Assembly: GCA_937146765.1 (NCBI GenBank) | Contig: CAKZRP010000075.1 | Coordinates: 62,001 to 126,000, forward strand | Reading direction: 5' to 3' | Length of the DNA stretch: 64,000 nucleotides | Origin: an uncultured Paracoccaceae bacterium | GTDB taxonomy: Bacteria; Pseudomonadota; Alphaproteobacteria; Rhodobacterales; Rhodobacteraceae | Shown: in pieces, positions 17,772 through 26,108 of the stretch | Position numbering within the stretch: position 1 is the stretch's first letter | Layout of the letters: every line of letters begins with the position of its first letter | The notes under the pieces: model-generated | Database searches by the model: none | What the model saw: the letters and a program-made list of their open reading frames with translations, nothing else | Told to the model about the DNA's origin: nothing | Made by a program: the position numbers and the translations under genes

Positions 17772-18421
17772 ACCCCGTAGCGCGCGAGGAACATCTCGAC
17801 CGCGCTGGTGACGGTGCGCTCGATCTCCTCGGCCGTGGGTTTCCCGCGCACCTTGGCAAACAGCCGCTTGCGCCAGAGCCCGGCGATGGACAGTTCCGCC
17901 AATTGCGCCCCCGCCAGCTGGCAATCGTCAATCTTGAGCCGCCCCGCCGCGCATTCACGCTCAAGAAAGGTGGCAAGGCTGCGGTGGGTCTGGCTGGCAC
18001 CCGCGTCATAGAACCGGCCCGCCATCTCTGGCATCTTTTCTGCCGAGCCAATGATGATGCGCTGCGCCCGGATCACCTCGTCCGAACACAGCATCTCGGC
18101 CATGCGGCGGCTGAACAGATAGAGACGATGCTGAAGCGGCGCATCGGTGTTCAGCTCTTCCTCGAGGCCGCGATAGAACCGCTCTCGCTTGCGCGAGATC
18201 AGCGATTGGAACAGGTCCAGCTTATCCTCGAAATAGACATAGAGCGTGCCTTTGGAGACCCCGGCGGCACGGCAAATGTCATTCATGCTCGCCCCGTCAA
18301 AGCCCTTTTCCAGAAACACGACCCCCGCCCCGTCGAGGATCTGGTCGCGCTTCGCCGGGTCTTCGCCGGCGGAACGTCGACCGCTGCGCGCGGGCTGGTC
18401 TGGGGTCTCGGTATCAGTCAT
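17768..18421 (-). CDS. TetR-family regulator of the EmrAB-type pump
   Basis: The 217-residue protein has a charged N-terminal tail and a TetR helix-turn-helix at about 25-70 (RDQILDGAGVVFLEKGF, then CRAAGVSKGTLYVYFEDK), of the AcrR/MarR-like efflux repressor type. It is divergent from the emrAB-like genes. Two near-identical 20-bp palindromes lie in the 187-bp divergent region, one 53 bp from this gene and one 58 bp from the pump gene, so it probably represses both. No strong ribosome site precedes the ATG at 18421. It converges with the other tetR gene with a 4-bp overlap. Confidence 0.88.
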   Translation of the reverse strand: MTDTETPDQPARSGRRSAGEDPAKRDQILDGAGVVFLEKGFDGASMNDICRAAGVSKGTLYVYFEDKLDLFQSLISRKRERFYRGLEEELNTDAPLQHRLYLFSRRMAEMLCSDEVIRAQRIIIGSAEKMPEMAGRFYDAGASQTHRSLATFLERECAAGRLKIDDCQLAGAQLAELSIAGLWRKRLFAKVRGKPTAEEIERTVTSAVEMFLARYGV

Positions 18422-18473
18422 CGGATCGGTTCAAAGCCTATGTGAGACGCAAAGCGTGCTTGGACTCTATATA

Positions 18474-18493
18474 ATCGAACCGAACGGTTCGAT
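18474..18493. promoter_or_regulatory. TetR operator A, efflux divergent region
   Basis: ATCGAACCGAACGGTTCGAT is a perfect 20-bp palindrome with 9-bp arms, 53 bp upstream of the tetR start codon. Its core AACCG-NN-CGGTT is shared with operator B and with the shikimate operators. Confidence 0.8.
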
Positions 18494-18531
18494 AAAGGCT
18501 TGAAACCGGCCTTTGAGAGGCCTAGCTATTT

Positions 18532-18551
18532 ATCGAACCGAACGGTTCGGT
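18532..18551. promoter_or_regulatory. TetR operator B, efflux divergent region
   Basis: ATCGAACCGAACGGTTCGGT differs from operator A at one position. It lies 57 bp upstream of the pump's first start codon and is centred 58 bp from operator A, so each divergent promoter has its own site. Confidence 0.8.
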
Positions 18552-18608
18552 CTAATTTGACTCCCAACCGTTCCGCCCCTGCCTCTGCCGCCCGAATGGA
18601 AGTCTTTG

Positions 18609-19769
18609 ATGAAACAGGACCGCACCCCCTCTGCCGTTGACGCCCAGCCGGTGAATGCGCCTGCTGTGGCCCCTGCTCTCACGCCCGAGGCACCAGCCAA
18701 GCCCCCGCGCCGCAAAAAGGTGATCCTTGGAACGATCGCGCTGCTGGCGCTGATCGGCGGCGGCTATGAGGCGCAGGAGTGGTGGACCACCGGGCGGTTC
18801 ATGGTCGGCACCGATGACGCCTATGTGCAGGCGGATATCACGCTGATCTCCAGCCGGGTGCAGGGCTATGCGCAGGAAATCCTCGTCTCCGACAACGACC
18901 ATGTGAAGGCCGGCGATGTGCTGGTGCGGCTTGAGGATGGTGACTACCGCGTCGCCCTCAGAAGCGCGCAAAGCCGGGTCGAGACCGCTGGCCGCGCGAT
19001 CGAGCGGATCGAGGCGCAGACCGAAGCCGCCCGCGCCACCGTGGAAGAGGCCCGCGCCAGCCAGCAGGCAGCCGAGGCGCAGTATCAAAACGCCAAGACC
19101 AATTTCGACCGCACCAAGGACCTGCGCGACCGCAAGGTGGCGGCTCAGGCGCAATTTGACAGTGCGACCGAGGATCTGGCCACCGCAACCGCCAACCTCG
19201 CCAAGGCCAAGGCCGCCGTCGCCAGCGCCACTGCTCAGGTCTCGGTGCTTGAAGCCCAGCACGCCGAGGCCGAAAGCCAGCGGCACGAGCTGGAACTGGC
19301 GGTGGAACAGGCGCAGCGCGATCTCGACCTCACCGTCCTGCGCGCCCCTGCCGATGGGGTGATCGCCAACCTCGCGATGGAGCAAGGCGACCTCGTCAGC
19401 CCCGGCGCGCGTCTGGCCGCGCTGGTCGCCGATGGCGGGCTCTATGTGGAAGCCAACTTCAAAGAGACCCAGATGGCGGGCATCCGCCCCGGCGCCCATG
19501 TCCACATCAGCTTTGACGCCCTGCCCGATCAGGAGTTTGAGGGCGTGGTGGAATCCGCCGCCCCGGCCACCGGCTCGGTCTTCTCCCTTCTGCCGCCGGA
19601 CAATGCCACCGGCAACTTCACCAAGATTATCCAGCGCGTGCCCGTGCGCATCTCGATCCCCGCCGAGGCTGCTGCCACAGGCCAACTGCGCGCCGGTCTT
19701 TCGGTCGAGGTGGAGGTGGACAGCCGCACCCATGGCGCAGAGGCGCCTCAACTGGCCAACGCCCACTAA
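18609..19769 (+). CDS. HlyD-family membrane-fusion protein of an EmrAB-type efflux pump
   Basis: The 386-residue protein is a periplasmic adaptor with one N-terminal membrane segment at about 36-55 (after RRKKVILG). A first lipoyl half follows (VGTDDAYVQADITLISSRVQ), then a long Ala/Glu/Gln-rich coiled coil (about 115-245), the second lipoyl half (LRAPADGVIANLAMEQGDLV) and a beta-barrel. TDDAYVQAD is characteristic of EmrA-type adaptors. It links the inner-membrane MFS pump to an outer-membrane channel, which is not encoded nearby. The ATG at 18609 follows GGAAG. It lies 57 bp before the MFS gene and is probably induced when the TetR repressor releases the two palindromes. Confidence 0.9.
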   Translation: MKQDRTPSAVDAQPVNAPAVAPALTPEAPAKPPRRKKVILGTIALLALIGGGYEAQEWWTTGRFMVGTDDAYVQADITLISSRVQGYAQEILVSDNDHVKAGDVLVRLEDGDYRVALRSAQSRVETAGRAIERIEAQTEAARATVEEARASQQAAEAQYQNAKTNFDRTKDLRDRKVAAQAQFDSATEDLATATANLAKAKAAVASATAQVSVLEAQHAEAESQRHELELAVEQAQRDLDLTVLRAPADGVIANLAMEQGDLVSPGARLAALVADGGLYVEANFKETQMAGIRPGAHVHISFDALPDQEFEGVVESAAPATGSVFSLLPPDNATGNFTKIIQRVPVRISIPAEAAATGQLRAGLSVEVEVDSRTHGAEAPQLANAH

Positions 19770-19826
19770 GACCTCCGCGCCGCCCCAGACCGAAGGGCGG
19801 CGCGACCGCTTTAAAGGACCCGTGCC

Positions 19827-21392
19827 ATGGCACAAACCGCCCCCGCCCCCCAAGCCCCGCCCGACATGACGCCGAAACGGATGCTGGCCTTTTTGGTCAT
19901 GGTCTTTGGCATGTTCATGGCGATCCTCGACATTCAGATCGTCTCCGCCTCGCTGCCCGAAATCCAGGCCGGCCTTGGTGCCAGCCCGGAAGAGATCAGC
20001 TGGGTACAGACCAGCTATCTGATCGCCGAGGTGGTAATGATCCCGCTTTCCGGCTTTCTAGCGCGGCTGATGTCCACCCGCATCCTGTTCACCATCGCGG
20101 CGGCGGGCTTTACCGCGGCGAGTTTCTTTTGCGCGCTCTCCAGTTCGATCAACGAGATGATCCTGTGGCGCGGCATCCAAGGCTTCTTGGGCGGCGGCAT
20201 GATTCCTTCTGTCTTTGCCGCGGCCTTCACCATCTTCCCGCCGTCCAAACGGCCCATCGTCTCGCCGATGATCGGCCTAGTGGCGACGCTGGCGCCCACC
20301 GTGGGGCCGACCGTGGGCGGCTATCTCAGCCATACCTTCTCGTGGCACTGGCTGTTTCTGGTCAACGTGCCGGCCGGCATCGCCGTGGCCATTGCCGCCT
20401 GGTCCCTCATCGACTTTGACAAGCCGCAATGGGAGCTGCGCAGCAAGTTTGACTGGTTGGGTCTTGCCTCTCTCGCGGCCTTTCTTGGCGGTTTGGAATA
20501 CGTGCTGGAAGAAGGCCCGGGCAACGATTGGCTGCAGGACGAGAGCGTGGCGATCCTTGCCGCAGTTATGGTGGTGGGCGGTGTCGTCTTCTTCTGGCGG
20601 GCACTGACGCGGGAGGAGCCGATTGTCGACCTCTCCGCTTTTGGCAATATCAACTTCACGCTGGGGTCCACCTTCAGCTTCGTGATGGGGATCGGGCTTT
20701 ACGGTCTGACCTATCTCTACCCGCTCTACCTCTCGTCGATCCGGGGCTATGACAGTCTGATGATCGGCGAGACGGTCTTTGTCTCCGGTCTTGCAATGTT
20801 CCTGACCGCGCCCATCGCGGGGATGCTCTCGGCCAAGATCGACCTGCGCCTGATGATGCTGATTGGCTTCCTCGGCTTTGCACTCTCCACTTGGATGCTG
20901 ACTGGCATGACCGCAGACTGGGACTTTCAAGAACTACTGATCCCGCAGATCCTGCGCGGCATGAGCCTGATGATCTCCATGGTGCCGATCAACAACATGG
21001 CGCTTGGCACCCTCAGCCCCGACAAGATCAAGGGCGCTTCGGGCCTCTTCAACCTGACGCGCAACCTTGGCGGCGCGGTGGGGTTGGCGGTGATCAACAC
21101 CATCCTCAGCGACCGGCGCGAGCTGCACTATGCACGCCTCTCGGAGTCCGTCACCTGGTCCAACCCCGAGGCGCTGACCCAACTCAAGATGATGGCGGCC
21201 AACCTCACTGCGCGCGGGCTGGATGGCGAGGCCGGGGCGCTGGCGCAGATGAGTGGCCGTCTGCACGGTCAGGCTGCGGTGATGTCCTTCATCGACATCT
21301 TCGTGCTGTTGGCGGTGGCTTTTGCCAGCCTCTCCGTGGCCGCGATGCTGATGAAGAAACCTGCCGGCCCTCGCGCTGTCGGCGGCCATTGA
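19827..21392 (+). CDS. EmrB/QacA (DHA2) family MFS efflux permease
   Basis: The 521-residue protein is a 14-span proton-driven drug exporter of the DHA2 family. Family motifs are MAILDIQIVSASLPEIQ in helix 1, SWVQTSYLIAEVVMIPLSG, WRGIQGFLGGGMIPSVF and the motif C-like GPTVGGYLSHTFSWHWLFLV region in helix 5. It follows its adaptor by 57 bp. The probable substrates are hydrophobic toxic compounds; the exact one cannot be read from the sequence. Confidence 0.92.
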   Translation: MAQTAPAPQAPPDMTPKRMLAFLVMVFGMFMAILDIQIVSASLPEIQAGLGASPEEISWVQTSYLIAEVVMIPLSGFLARLMSTRILFTIAAAGFTAASFFCALSSSINEMILWRGIQGFLGGGMIPSVFAAAFTIFPPSKRPIVSPMIGLVATLAPTVGPTVGGYLSHTFSWHWLFLVNVPAGIAVAIAAWSLIDFDKPQWELRSKFDWLGLASLAAFLGGLEYVLEEGPGNDWLQDESVAILAAVMVVGGVVFFWRALTREEPIVDLSAFGNINFTLGSTFSFVMGIGLYGLTYLYPLYLSSIRGYDSLMIGETVFVSGLAMFLTAPIAGMLSAKIDLRLMMLIGFLGFALSTWMLTGMTADWDFQELLIPQILRGMSLMISMVPINNMALGTLSPDKIKGASGLFNLTRNLGGAVGLAVINTILSDRRELHYARLSESVTWSNPEALTQLKMMAANLTARGLDGEAGALAQMSGRLHGQAAVMSFIDIFVLLAVAFASLSVAAMLMKKPAGPRAVGGH

Positions 21393-21412
21393 TCGCGGAG
21401 GGCAGGCCCTTG

Positions 21413-21436
21413 GGCCCGGCCCCTTTGGACCGGGCC
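21413..21436 (+). terminator. Possible terminator between convergent genes
   Basis: GGCCCGG (21413-21419) pairs with CCGGGCC (21430-21436) over a 10-nt loop, 20 bp after the efflux gene and 8 bp before the end of the convergent permease gene. There is no T tract, so support is weak. Confidence 0.35.
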
Positions 21437-21444
21437 GGGATCAC

Positions 21445-22413
21445 CTAGACCAGCCCCGCCAGCCAGAGGTAGAGCGGCAGGCCAAGGGTGATGTTGAACG
21501 GGAAGGTCACTCCCAGCGACAGTGTGAGATAGATCCCCGCCTCCGCCTGCGGCAGCGCGATCTTCATCGCCGCCGGCACCGCGATATAGGAGGCCGAGGC
21601 TGCCAGCACCATCAAGAGGAACAGGCTGCCGGTCCCGAGGCCGATCAGAACGCCAAGGCACAGGGCAAAACCCGCGCCGATCACCGGCATCAGCAGACCA
21701 AAGGCAAAGAGCCCGGGGCTGAGCATCTGCCGGTTGCGCATCAGGCTGCGCCCTGCCGAGAGTCCCATGTCGAGCAGGAACAGGCAGAGGATTCCGGTGA
21801 AGGGCGTCACAACGAAGGGGGCGATCATCTCCATGCCCTTGTCGCGGGTGACGGCGCCAATCAGGAATGCTCCGGCAAGTAGCACGATGGAGCCGTTGGC
21901 CAGCAACTCGCGCAGCGGCACGTGACCGCCGCCGCCCGCGGCTCCGAACCGATGCGCGATCCAGAGCGCCGAGAGGATCGCAGGCACCTCCATCGCCGCG
22001 GCAACCGCCACCATGAAACCATCGGCCGCCAGACCGGTCAGCTCCAGGAGGCTGGAGGCCGCCACGAAGGTGACGATGGAGATCGACCCATAGTGGCCCG
22101 CCACAGCCGCCGCATTCATCGCGTTCAGCCGCGTCATCACCCGGAGCAGACCGAAGGCGGCAAAAGGGATCAGGAACGACAGCACGAGACCCGCGCCAAG
22201 CGCCGCAAAGACATCGGCCTGCAACCCGTGACCGGCAAGGCTGTTGCCGCCTTTGAAGCCGATGGCAAGCAGGAGATAGAGCGACATGAACTTGGCCGCC
22301 CCTTCCGGAATGGACAAGTCACTGCGCAGGACTGCGGCAACCAGTCCCAGCACGAAAAACAGGATTGTCGGCACCATGAGATTGCCGACAAGGCTTTGAA
22401 AAACATCTGGCAT
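21445..22413 (-). CDS. SbtA-type sodium-dependent bicarbonate transport family permease
   Basis: The 322-residue protein has about 10 membrane spans and the hallmarks of the SbtA family: LLLAIGFKGGNSL early, AAVAGHYGSISIVTFVAASS in the middle and FMVAVAAAMEVPAILSALWI after it. SbtA of cyanobacteria imports bicarbonate with sodium; proteobacterial members are shorter than the cyanobacterial protein (about 370 residues). GGAG stands before the ATG at 22413. It is divergent from a LysR regulator, a pairing often seen for this family. No PII-like SbtB or carbonic anhydrase gene is adjacent, so bicarbonate as substrate is an inference from the family. Confidence 0.8.
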   Translation of the reverse strand: MPDVFQSLVGNLMVPTILFFVLGLVAAVLRSDLSIPEGAAKFMSLYLLLAIGFKGGNSLAGHGLQADVFAALGAGLVLSFLIPFAAFGLLRVMTRLNAMNAAAVAGHYGSISIVTFVAASSLLELTGLAADGFMVAVAAAMEVPAILSALWIAHRFGAAGGGGHVPLRELLANGSIVLLAGAFLIGAVTRDKGMEMIAPFVVTPFTGILCLFLLDMGLSAGRSLMRNRQMLSPGLFAFGLLMPVIGAGFALCLGVLIGLGTGSLFLLMVLAASASYIAVPAAMKIALPQAEAGIYLTLSLGVTFPFNITLGLPLYLWLAGLV

Positions 22414-22491
22414 GAAAGAGCTCCGTTTCAGCGTTGCCCCCTGTTGCCGTAAAACTTTCCATAGCTAAAATACAAAAAACCCACTCCACGA

Positions 22492-22506
22492 ATAGCATGA
22501 GGCTAT
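22492..22506. promoter_or_regulatory. LysR-type binding site (T-N11-A)
   Basis: ATAGC-ATGAG-GCTAT is a perfect palindrome of the T-N11-A class and ends 3 bp before the LysR start codon in the 96-bp divergent region, consistent with autoregulation and control of the permease gene. Confidence 0.6.
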
Positions 22507-22509
22507 GAA

Positions 22510-23418
22510 ATGAGGCCCACCCTGCGGCAGATGGACTACATTGTCACCGTGCACCGGCTGCGCAGCTTCGGACTGGCGGCCGACACATTGAATGTCAGCC
22601 AGCCCTCGCTGTCCAACCAGATCGCAGCTGTCGAAGCGGATCTGGGTGTGCGGCTGTTCGAACGAGGCCGTCTAGGCGCGGAGGCGACGGCCAAGGGGTT
22701 GGAGTTTGTGCGCCATGCCCAGCGCATACTTGCGGAAGCCGAAACCCTGCGCCGGGTGATGACCTCCGACGTGGCCTTTGGCGGTCGCTTACGGTTGGGC
22801 GTACTGCCGTCAATCGGTCCCTATCTCTTGCCGCAGAGCATGCGCGCCTTGCATCTGTCGCAACCCGACCTGCGGGTGGTGGTGCGCGAGGAAAACACCC
22901 AGAGCCTGAACGACGGCCTGCGCAGCGGTCGGTTCGATGCCATTCTCTCCACCCCCGAAGATCACCCCAACACCCGCCAATACCCGCTTTTTGTGGAACC
23001 TCTCTGGGTGGCGCTGTCGCTGGATCATGACCTGTCCACCAAGACGCGCATCGGGGCGGCCGACCTGTCCGGGCAACGTCTGCTGACGCTGGATCGTGGT
23101 CACCGGTTGGCACGGATCGTCTATGGGATCGCCGGAAAAAGCGGTGCCGTGGTCTCGGACGACTATGAAGGCACCAGCCTCGATTCCATCTTGCTGATGG
23201 CGGCGACTGGCTCCGGCATCGCCGTTCTGCCCGACCTCTTCGTCCGCAGACAGGCGGTGCACCGAAGCGAGGTCAAGGTTCTACCGCTCGCGCTGGAAGA
23301 TGCCAACCGGACCATCAGCCTGTTGCTGCCGGATGACCGCGCCCCGGGGCCCGGCGGGGAACAACTCGCCGAAATCCTGCGCCAGAGCGCCCGTGACCTG
23401 AACATGCAAATGGCCTGA
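22510..23418 (+). CDS. LysR-family transcriptional regulator
   Basis: The 302-residue protein has the N-terminal winged helix-turn-helix of LysR regulators (MDYIVTVHRLRSFGLAADTL, then VSQPSLSNQIAAVEADLGVR) and a two-lobed effector domain from about 90. It resembles OxyR/CysB-like members in its conserved LRLGVLPSIGPYLLP stretch. It is divergent from the SbtA-type permease and probably activates it; the coinducer is unknown. It starts 3 bp downstream of a T-N11-A palindrome, so its own ribosome site overlaps the operator. Confidence 0.88.
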   Translation: MRPTLRQMDYIVTVHRLRSFGLAADTLNVSQPSLSNQIAAVEADLGVRLFERGRLGAEATAKGLEFVRHAQRILAEAETLRRVMTSDVAFGGRLRLGVLPSIGPYLLPQSMRALHLSQPDLRVVVREENTQSLNDGLRSGRFDAILSTPEDHPNTRQYPLFVEPLWVALSLDHDLSTKTRIGAADLSGQRLLTLDRGHRLARIVYGIAGKSGAVVSDDYEGTSLDSILLMAATGSGIAVLPDLFVRRQAVHRSEVKVLPLALEDANRTISLLLPDDRAPGPGGEQLAEILRQSARDLNMQMA

Positions 23419-23442
23419 CCACCTGTTTCGCCACCACCACCA

Positions 23443-23478
23443 AGACCTCCCCCCATCCTCCGGCTGAGCGGGGGGTCT
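23443..23478 (+). terminator. Probable terminator after lysR
   Basis: AGACC(T)CCCCCC (23443-23454) can pair with GGGGGGTCT (23470-23478), with one bulged T, over a 15-nt loop and followed by GTCTC. It lies 25 bp after the lysR stop codon. Confidence 0.5.
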
Positions 23479-23545
23479 GTCTCAGCCTCAGCGTCGACAC
23501 ATGCGCCAGAATCTCAGCTGGATTGACAGAACGGAAAAAATCTAC

Positions 23546-23570
23546 TTAGTTCGGTTATAGAACGAACTAA
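23546..23570. promoter_or_regulatory. Probable ROK operator upstream of the six-gene operon
   Basis: TTAGTTCG (23546-23553) and CGAACTAA (23563-23570) are perfect inverted arms around a 9-bp AT-rich spacer; an inner pair GTTC/GAAC continues the symmetry. It lies 7 bp upstream of the GTG start of the ROK regulator gene, so binding would shut off the regulator and the operon behind it. Confidence 0.7.
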
Positions 23571-23577
23571 CAGAGTC

Positions 23578-24804
23578 GTGAGAAATCCGGTGACCTCCCA
23601 ATCCAAAATCTCCCGCCGCATGTCGCAGAGCGCCGTCATCCAGGCGATTGCAAATCTTGCTCCGGTGTCGCGGGCCAGCGTCGCCAAGGTCACCGGCCTG
23701 TCAAAACAGACCGTCTCGGAGATCGTTGGAAACCTCGAAGTCGAAGGTTGGATACGGGAGGTCGGGCAAACCGAAGGTCATATCGGCCGACGCGCCGTGG
23801 TCTACGAAATTTCACCCGCCGCTGCGACAGTGGCGAGTGTCGATCTTGGCGGGACAAAGGTGCGGGTGGCCCTGTGCGACCTGCGCGGCAAGGTGCTGGC
23901 AGAGGAGATCGAACCCACCGCCCCGGCCGGAGGGAGCGACGTGGTGGATCAGATCGCGCGCTTGGTCCGCCGCGCGGCGGCCGCTCCCGGCGCGGGCATC
24001 GGCCTGCTGCAGACTGCGGTCGTTGGCGTGCCCGGCGTTCCCGATCCCAAGAGCGGCGCGATCCTGATGGCCCCAAATATCGTCGGGATCGATCGCATCG
24101 ATCTGGCCGGAAGCCTGCGGGAGATGCTGGGGGTCGAGGTCTTTGTCGAGAATGACGTCAACCTCGCTGCCCTCGGCGAACATTGGCTGGGCAATAGGGG
24201 TGAGGGTGATGATCTGGTCTTCATCTCAGTGGGAACCGGCATCGGCGCTGGCATCGTGATGGGCGGCACCCTGCTGCGGGGACACTCCGGCGCGGCGGGC
24301 GAGATCGGGTATCTGCCGTTTGGAACCGATCCTTTCGAACCGGAAAGCCTCGGCACCGGGGCCCTTGAACGCGCCGCCGCCACCGAAGCTATCATTCAAG
24401 GGTTTGAAGCCCGCAGCGGGCACAGGCTGACCGTGCCCGCGGTCTTTGATGCAGCTGCCGCTGGCGACCAACACGCGCAGGAAACCTTGGATGCGGTGTC
24501 AAGACAGATTGCCCGCGCGATCTGCGCCATGGTGGCGATCGTTGACCCCTCCGTGGTGGTGATCGGCGGCTCCATCGGTGCAAGAGAGGAACTGCTGGCC
24601 CGGATTCGCCATTTTGTGAGCCTCTGCTATCCCCGCCCGGTGACCGTGGAACGCTCGCATCTCGGCGATCATGCGGCCCTTGCCGGCGGTGCCTCCATCG
24701 CCTTGTCACATCTGCACCTCACCCTCTTTGCCGAAGGCCAGAGCGGCGCTCGGATCGCGGTGCCACCCCCTGCCATCGAAGACTTCAAGGCTGGTGCAAG
24801 ATGA
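23578..24804 (+). CDS. ROK-family transcriptional regulator
   Basis: The 408-residue protein joins an N-terminal winged helix-turn-helix (about 15-75: SAVIQAIANLAPVSRASVAK, then VTGLSKQTVSEIVGNLE) to a ROK sugar-kinase-like domain beginning at DLGGTKVRVALCD. Regulators of this kind (NagC, Mlc, XylR) bind a sugar or sugar derivative as inducer. The zinc-binding CxCGxxGC cluster found in most ROK proteins is missing: the segment after HSGAAGEIGYLPFG has no cysteines. The start is GTG at 23578; the first in-frame ATG is well inside the helix-turn-helix. It heads an operon, overlapping the next gene by 4 bp (ATGA), and carries an inverted repeat just upstream. Confidence 0.88.
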   Translation: MRNPVTSQSKISRRMSQSAVIQAIANLAPVSRASVAKVTGLSKQTVSEIVGNLEVEGWIREVGQTEGHIGRRAVVYEISPAAATVASVDLGGTKVRVALCDLRGKVLAEEIEPTAPAGGSDVVDQIARLVRRAAAAPGAGIGLLQTAVVGVPGVPDPKSGAILMAPNIVGIDRIDLAGSLREMLGVEVFVENDVNLAALGEHWLGNRGEGDDLVFISVGTGIGAGIVMGGTLLRGHSGAAGEIGYLPFGTDPFEPESLGTGALERAAATEAIIQGFEARSGHRLTVPAVFDAAAAGDQHAQETLDAVSRQIARAICAMVAIVDPSVVVIGGSIGAREELLARIRHFVSLCYPRPVTVERSHLGDHAALAGGASIALSHLHLTLFAEGQSGARIAVPPPAIEDFKAGAR

Positions 24805-26063
24805 GCGCGCCCCTGCTCCAGCGCCTTGCCGCGTCACAGGACGCTGCCGCCGATCTCGCGCTCCTGAAGGCGGCGCTGGCGGTGGAAAGCGTGACCGGAA
24901 ACGAGACGGGGTTTGCGCGGTTTCTCGAAGGTCAACTCGCCCCCCTTGGCCTGAGCACCGGGCGGGGTGAATTCCGGCCCGGGCGGGAAAACGTCTGGGG
25001 GGTGTCGGCACCGGAGGTTGGTCCAAGGCTGATGATCCTCGGTCATACCGACACCGTGCATGTGCGCGGCTGGGAAGATCATTGGGACACTCAGGCGCCT
25101 GGTGACCCGCGCCGCAATCCCTTTGGCGGCTCTGAGGCGGAAGGGCAGGTCTGGGGTCGGGGTGCCAGCGACCTCAAGGGTGGCATCTGCACCGCCATCG
25201 CGGCCCTGCGCCTGTTGCAGCGGGCGGGGATCGCTCTTGATGGGCAGGTGACGCTGGCTTTTATCGGCGACGAGGAAAGCGGCGAACCCGGCAGCGGCGT
25301 CAGCGCCGGAGCCAAGGATCTGGTGCGTCGCATTCTGGCGGGCGAGATCCCGCGCCCAGACTTCGGCCTTTATGTGGAACCGACACGGCTGGATGTCTAC
25401 ACCGCCCAGATCGGCTTCTTCATTGCCGAGATCACGCTGACCGGCCGGACCGCCTATTTCGGCACGCCCGAACTGGGGGTGGATGCGCTCAAGGCCACCC
25501 ATGCGGTGCTTGCGGCACTCTGGGCGCATGAGGCCGAGCTGGCCGCAGGGCCGCGTCACGATCTGGTCGGCGCCTCCTCGCTTCTGGTGACCGGGATCGA
25601 GGGCGGCGGTTTTATCGCGGTGCCGGGTCACTGCAAGCTGTCGCTGATCCGCAAGCTGCGCCCCGGCGAGGCGCTGGACGATGCGGTTGCGGCCTTTGAG
25701 GCGGCGGTGAAAGCGGTAGATCTGGCAGAGGGGATCACGCTTCAGATTGACTATCCGGCAGGACGCGATCACCCGCAGGGCGGCTCTCCGGTGGAAATCC
25801 CGCAGGACACCGCCCCGGCCCGGCTATTGGCAGAATGCGTCCAACTGGCCCGCCCCGGGGCAGGTCAGATTGGCGGCGCGCCTTATTGGTCCGAAATGCC
25901 CTTCCTGACCAAGCAGATCGGTTGTCCCACGGTCTATTGCGCGCCCGGCGACATTGCTGTGGCCCATACCTACGAGGAGAGGATCGAGGTGCAGGAATAC
26001 CTCGCCGCGATCCGCGCCTTTGCCCTGTTCATCGCCCGCTACTGCGGCGGTGCAGACACCTAA
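24801..26063 (+). CDS. M20-family metallopeptidase/deacylase (ArgE/DapE/CPG2 type)
   Basis: The 420-residue protein is a cytoplasmic di-zinc amidohydrolase of the M20 family. The metal ligands and catalytic residues can be seen: LGHTDTVHV (first His and Asp), GRGASDLKGGIC (bridging Asp), GDEESGEPGSG (base Glu and ligand) and the C-terminal CAPGDIAVAHTYEERI (last His). The middle third is the dimerisation lid. Family members release amino acids from N-acylated or dipeptide substrates. Placed between a ROK regulator and an ABC importer, it probably processes the imported compound. The start overlaps the ROK stop codon by 4 bp, so the two are coupled. The exact substrate is not evident. Confidence 0.85.
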   Translation: MSAPLLQRLAASQDAAADLALLKAALAVESVTGNETGFARFLEGQLAPLGLSTGRGEFRPGRENVWGVSAPEVGPRLMILGHTDTVHVRGWEDHWDTQAPGDPRRNPFGGSEAEGQVWGRGASDLKGGICTAIAALRLLQRAGIALDGQVTLAFIGDEESGEPGSGVSAGAKDLVRRILAGEIPRPDFGLYVEPTRLDVYTAQIGFFIAEITLTGRTAYFGTPELGVDALKATHAVLAALWAHEAELAAGPRHDLVGASSLLVTGIEGGGFIAVPGHCKLSLIRKLRPGEALDDAVAAFEAAVKAVDLAEGITLQIDYPAGRDHPQGGSPVEIPQDTAPARLLAECVQLARPGAGQIGGAPYWSEMPFLTKQIGCPTVYCAPGDIAVAHTYEERIEVQEYLAAIRAFALFIARYCGGADT

Positions 26064-26108
26064 GACCAAGAAAAACATATAAAACAGATCCAACCTGTGG
26101 AGGTTCCC

